A DNA stretch of 42,355 nt from Hellea sp. (GTDB taxonomy: Bacteria; Pseudomonadota; Alphaproteobacteria; Caulobacterales; Maricaulaceae). Shown here piece after piece: positions 41,261 to 42,355 of this stretch (positions are counted from its first letter, which is position 1; every line of letters begins with the position of its first letter). The stretch spans positions 50,958-93,312 of the forward strand of contig JABABK010000009.1 of assembly GCA_014238285.1 (NCBI GenBank), given 5' to 3'. The notes beneath the pieces were generated by a model. It saw only the letters and a program-made list of their open reading frames with translations, was not told the DNA's origin and searched no databases. The position numbers and the translations under genes are program-made.

Positions 41261-42226
41261 ATGGCGCGCGACGTCAGTTTTAATATAGGCGATACCCAGC
41301 TGGAACGCGGCGGGCAGATCAAAGGCGATGTCGTGCATGGTCGTCTTTATGGGCCTACCCAAAACATTGGAGACGCGCCTGTTATCGTTGTCATGGGCGG
41401 GATATCCGCTGATAAATATGTCGCCGATGATCCTGTCCGCCATAAAGGTTGGTGGTCGCCGCTCGTTCGAAAAGGCGGCGCTATTGATATCAATAAGTTC
41501 CAAGTGCTCGGTTATGACTTCGCGCCCGACAATGAGCGCGGTGATATTCCTGATGCCGTGACAACAGGTGATCAAGCGGCGCGGCTTAAAGCCCTACTGG
41601 ATAATTTAGGCGTTGATAAACCTGCCGCCATCATAGGCTCATCCTATGGCGGAATGACCGCCCTCGCCTATGCGCAAAATTATCCCCACAATACGGGCTC
41701 ACTCTGCATTATTGGCGCAGCCCACCGCCCTTACCCTATCGGGGTTGCCTGGCGCGGCATACAGCGCCGTATGGTCAGAGTCGCCATCAAAGCCGGCGTT
41801 CCCAAGGAAGGCCTCAAACTGGCTAGGGAACTGGCCATGACAACCTATCGCACACCCGTCGAATTTGCCGATCGGTTTGACCTAGACGAAACATCGACCC
41901 ATCCGTCTATGTTCGATATTTGTGATTATCTCGGTTCACGCGGCGATGACTTTGCGCAGCGCATGGACGCGAAACGGTTTTTGCTTTTGTCTGAATCCAT
42001 CGACATTCACCGCGTCACGCCAGAAGACATTTTTGCGCCGACCCTATTGATGACAGCAATTTCAGATCAACTCGCGCCACTGCCTGAGATGCGCGAGCTA
42101 AGAGACCGTCTTTCCGGTCCATCAGAGCTTTACGCCTTCACCTCGCTTTTTGGCCATGATGCGTTCCTAAAGGAATTTGATATGATGGCGCCAAAGCTGG
42201 AAGAGTTTTGTGGGGCGTTGGGATGA
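41261..42226 (+). CDS. metX: MetX-type homoserine O-acyltransferase (probably succinyltransferase)
   Basis: I use the ATG at 41261 (321 residues), with AAAGG 7 bases upstream; starts at 41237 (TTG) or 41246 lack an SD. The alpha/beta-hydrolase triad is S128 in GSSYGGM, D269 in ISDQLAP and H299 in FGHDAFL. AHRPYPIGVAWRGIQRRMV matches the MetX acyltransferase core. The protein is short for MetX and, with DAVTTGDQAARLKALLDNLG, looks like the xanthomonad MetX-type succinyltransferases, but the acyl donor cannot be fixed by eye. It activates homoserine for methionine synthesis, under the SAM riboswitch. Confidence 0.92.
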   Translation: MARDVSFNIGDTQLERGGQIKGDVVHGRLYGPTQNIGDAPVIVVMGGISADKYVADDPVRHKGWWSPLVRKGGAIDINKFQVLGYDFAPDNERGDIPDAVTTGDQAARLKALLDNLGVDKPAAIIGSSYGGMTALAYAQNYPHNTGSLCIIGAAHRPYPIGVAWRGIQRRMVRVAIKAGVPKEGLKLARELAMTTYRTPVEFADRFDLDETSTHPSMFDICDYLGSRGDDFAQRMDAKRFLLLSESIDIHRVTPEDIFAPTLLMTAISDQLAPLPEMRELRDRLSGPSELYAFTSLFGHDAFLKEFDMMAPKLEEFCGALG

Positions 42227-42355
42227 AGAACATCACAAGCCGGTTGAAGGTCTCGTATCGCACTTTACTTGTATTGTTTGTGATCGGCTTTATTCTTATA
42301 GGCACGGCTACGTTTATTGAAATTATGGACAAAGTTGGCACCGGAGATATCGCCA
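42223..42355 (+). CDS. Partial membrane protein gene overlapping metX
   Basis: An open frame starts at ATG 42223, overlapping the metX stop by 4 bases (ATGA), and runs off the window after 44 codons. It begins KNITSRLKVSYRTLL and has one hydrophobic helix at about residues 13-31 (LLVLFVIGFILIGTATFIEI). It is not the start of metW, the usual partner of metX. Coupling to metX suggests co-regulation by SAM. Identity unknown. Confidence 0.6.
   Translation, partial: MKNITSRLKVSYRTLLVLFVIGFILIGTATFIEIMDKVGTGDIA

Noticed and set aside
41066-41575. Minus-strand 169-codon frame opposite the SAM riboswitch and metX
   Set aside because: It overlaps a structured RNA and a clear enzyme; no SD or family features.
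1-42355. CRISPR arrays, tRNA or rRNA genes, transposases, integrases or toxin-antitoxin pairs
   Set aside because: I looked for regular spaced repeats, tRNA-like cloverleafs and recombinase motifs and found none I could support.

Overview
The window is a gene-dense stretch of bacterial chromosome, most likely from a marine alphaproteobacterium of the Hyphomonadales/Maricaulales type. I infer this from gene content: an ATM1-type ABC exporter, an NDUFA9-like complex I-associated dehydrogenase, DUF3052 and DUF983 proteins, succinylase-branch lysine genes dapD and dapE, and two nested palindromic repeats of a kind I remember from alphaproteobacterial genomes. The genus cannot be fixed from the sequence. 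I see no rRNA, tRNA, CRISPR array, insertion sequence or phage module.

Layout. 1-9.4 kb: DUF885 peptidase-like protein, a Q/A-tailed small protein, an ABC-F ATPase, a hybrid histidine kinase with two receivers, a lipoprotein, and a coupled pair (DUF3667 membrane protein and secreted M20 amidohydrolase). 9.4-14.4 kb: a four-gene operon (HSDL2-like SDR, DUF1330, dienoyl-CoA isomerase-like crotonase, second SDR) diverges from a PadR regulator. A perfect inverted repeat sits inside the operon promoter, and a phytanoyl-CoA dioxygenase-like gene converges on the operon. 14.4-17.3 kb: a terminator, a small exported protein, the ATM1-type exporter and YggT.

17.3-26.5 kb is a molybdenum locus read in one direction. 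It holds a Tat-exported isoquinoline 1-oxidoreductase-like hydroxylase (iorA, iorB), a two-CxxCH cytochrome c, a small membrane protein, the maturase xdhC, the cytidylyltransferase mocA, a TSUP permease, then moaD, moaE, moaB, moaC and moeA. Enzyme, probable electron acceptor and most cofactor assembly steps therefore lie together; moaA and a molybdate importer are not in the window. Two palindromic repeat elements lie in its only larger gaps.

26.5-38.2 kb: a large A+T-rich DUF3857/transglutaminase lipoprotein, a cupin, dapE and neighbours, csaA, an A+T-rich HExxH protein, a GT39-type glycosyltransferase, an NDUFA9-like protein, then dapD with DUF3052 and a mini HNH gene in overlapping frames, and DUF983. 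38.2-42.4 kb: a possible tandem ribbon-helix-helix protein, a reductive-dehalogenase-like iron-sulfur protein whose 5' end is in another frame across a T5 run, a very A+T-rich orphan membrane protein, and metX behind a well-formed SAM-I (S-box) riboswitch. Another gene overlaps the end of metX and is cut by the window edge.

The observations I rank highest are the SAM-I riboswitch with a possible Shine-Dalgarno-sequestering switch, the +1 frameshift signature at UUU-UAG in the dehalogenase-like gene, and the PadR operator/promoter overlap.
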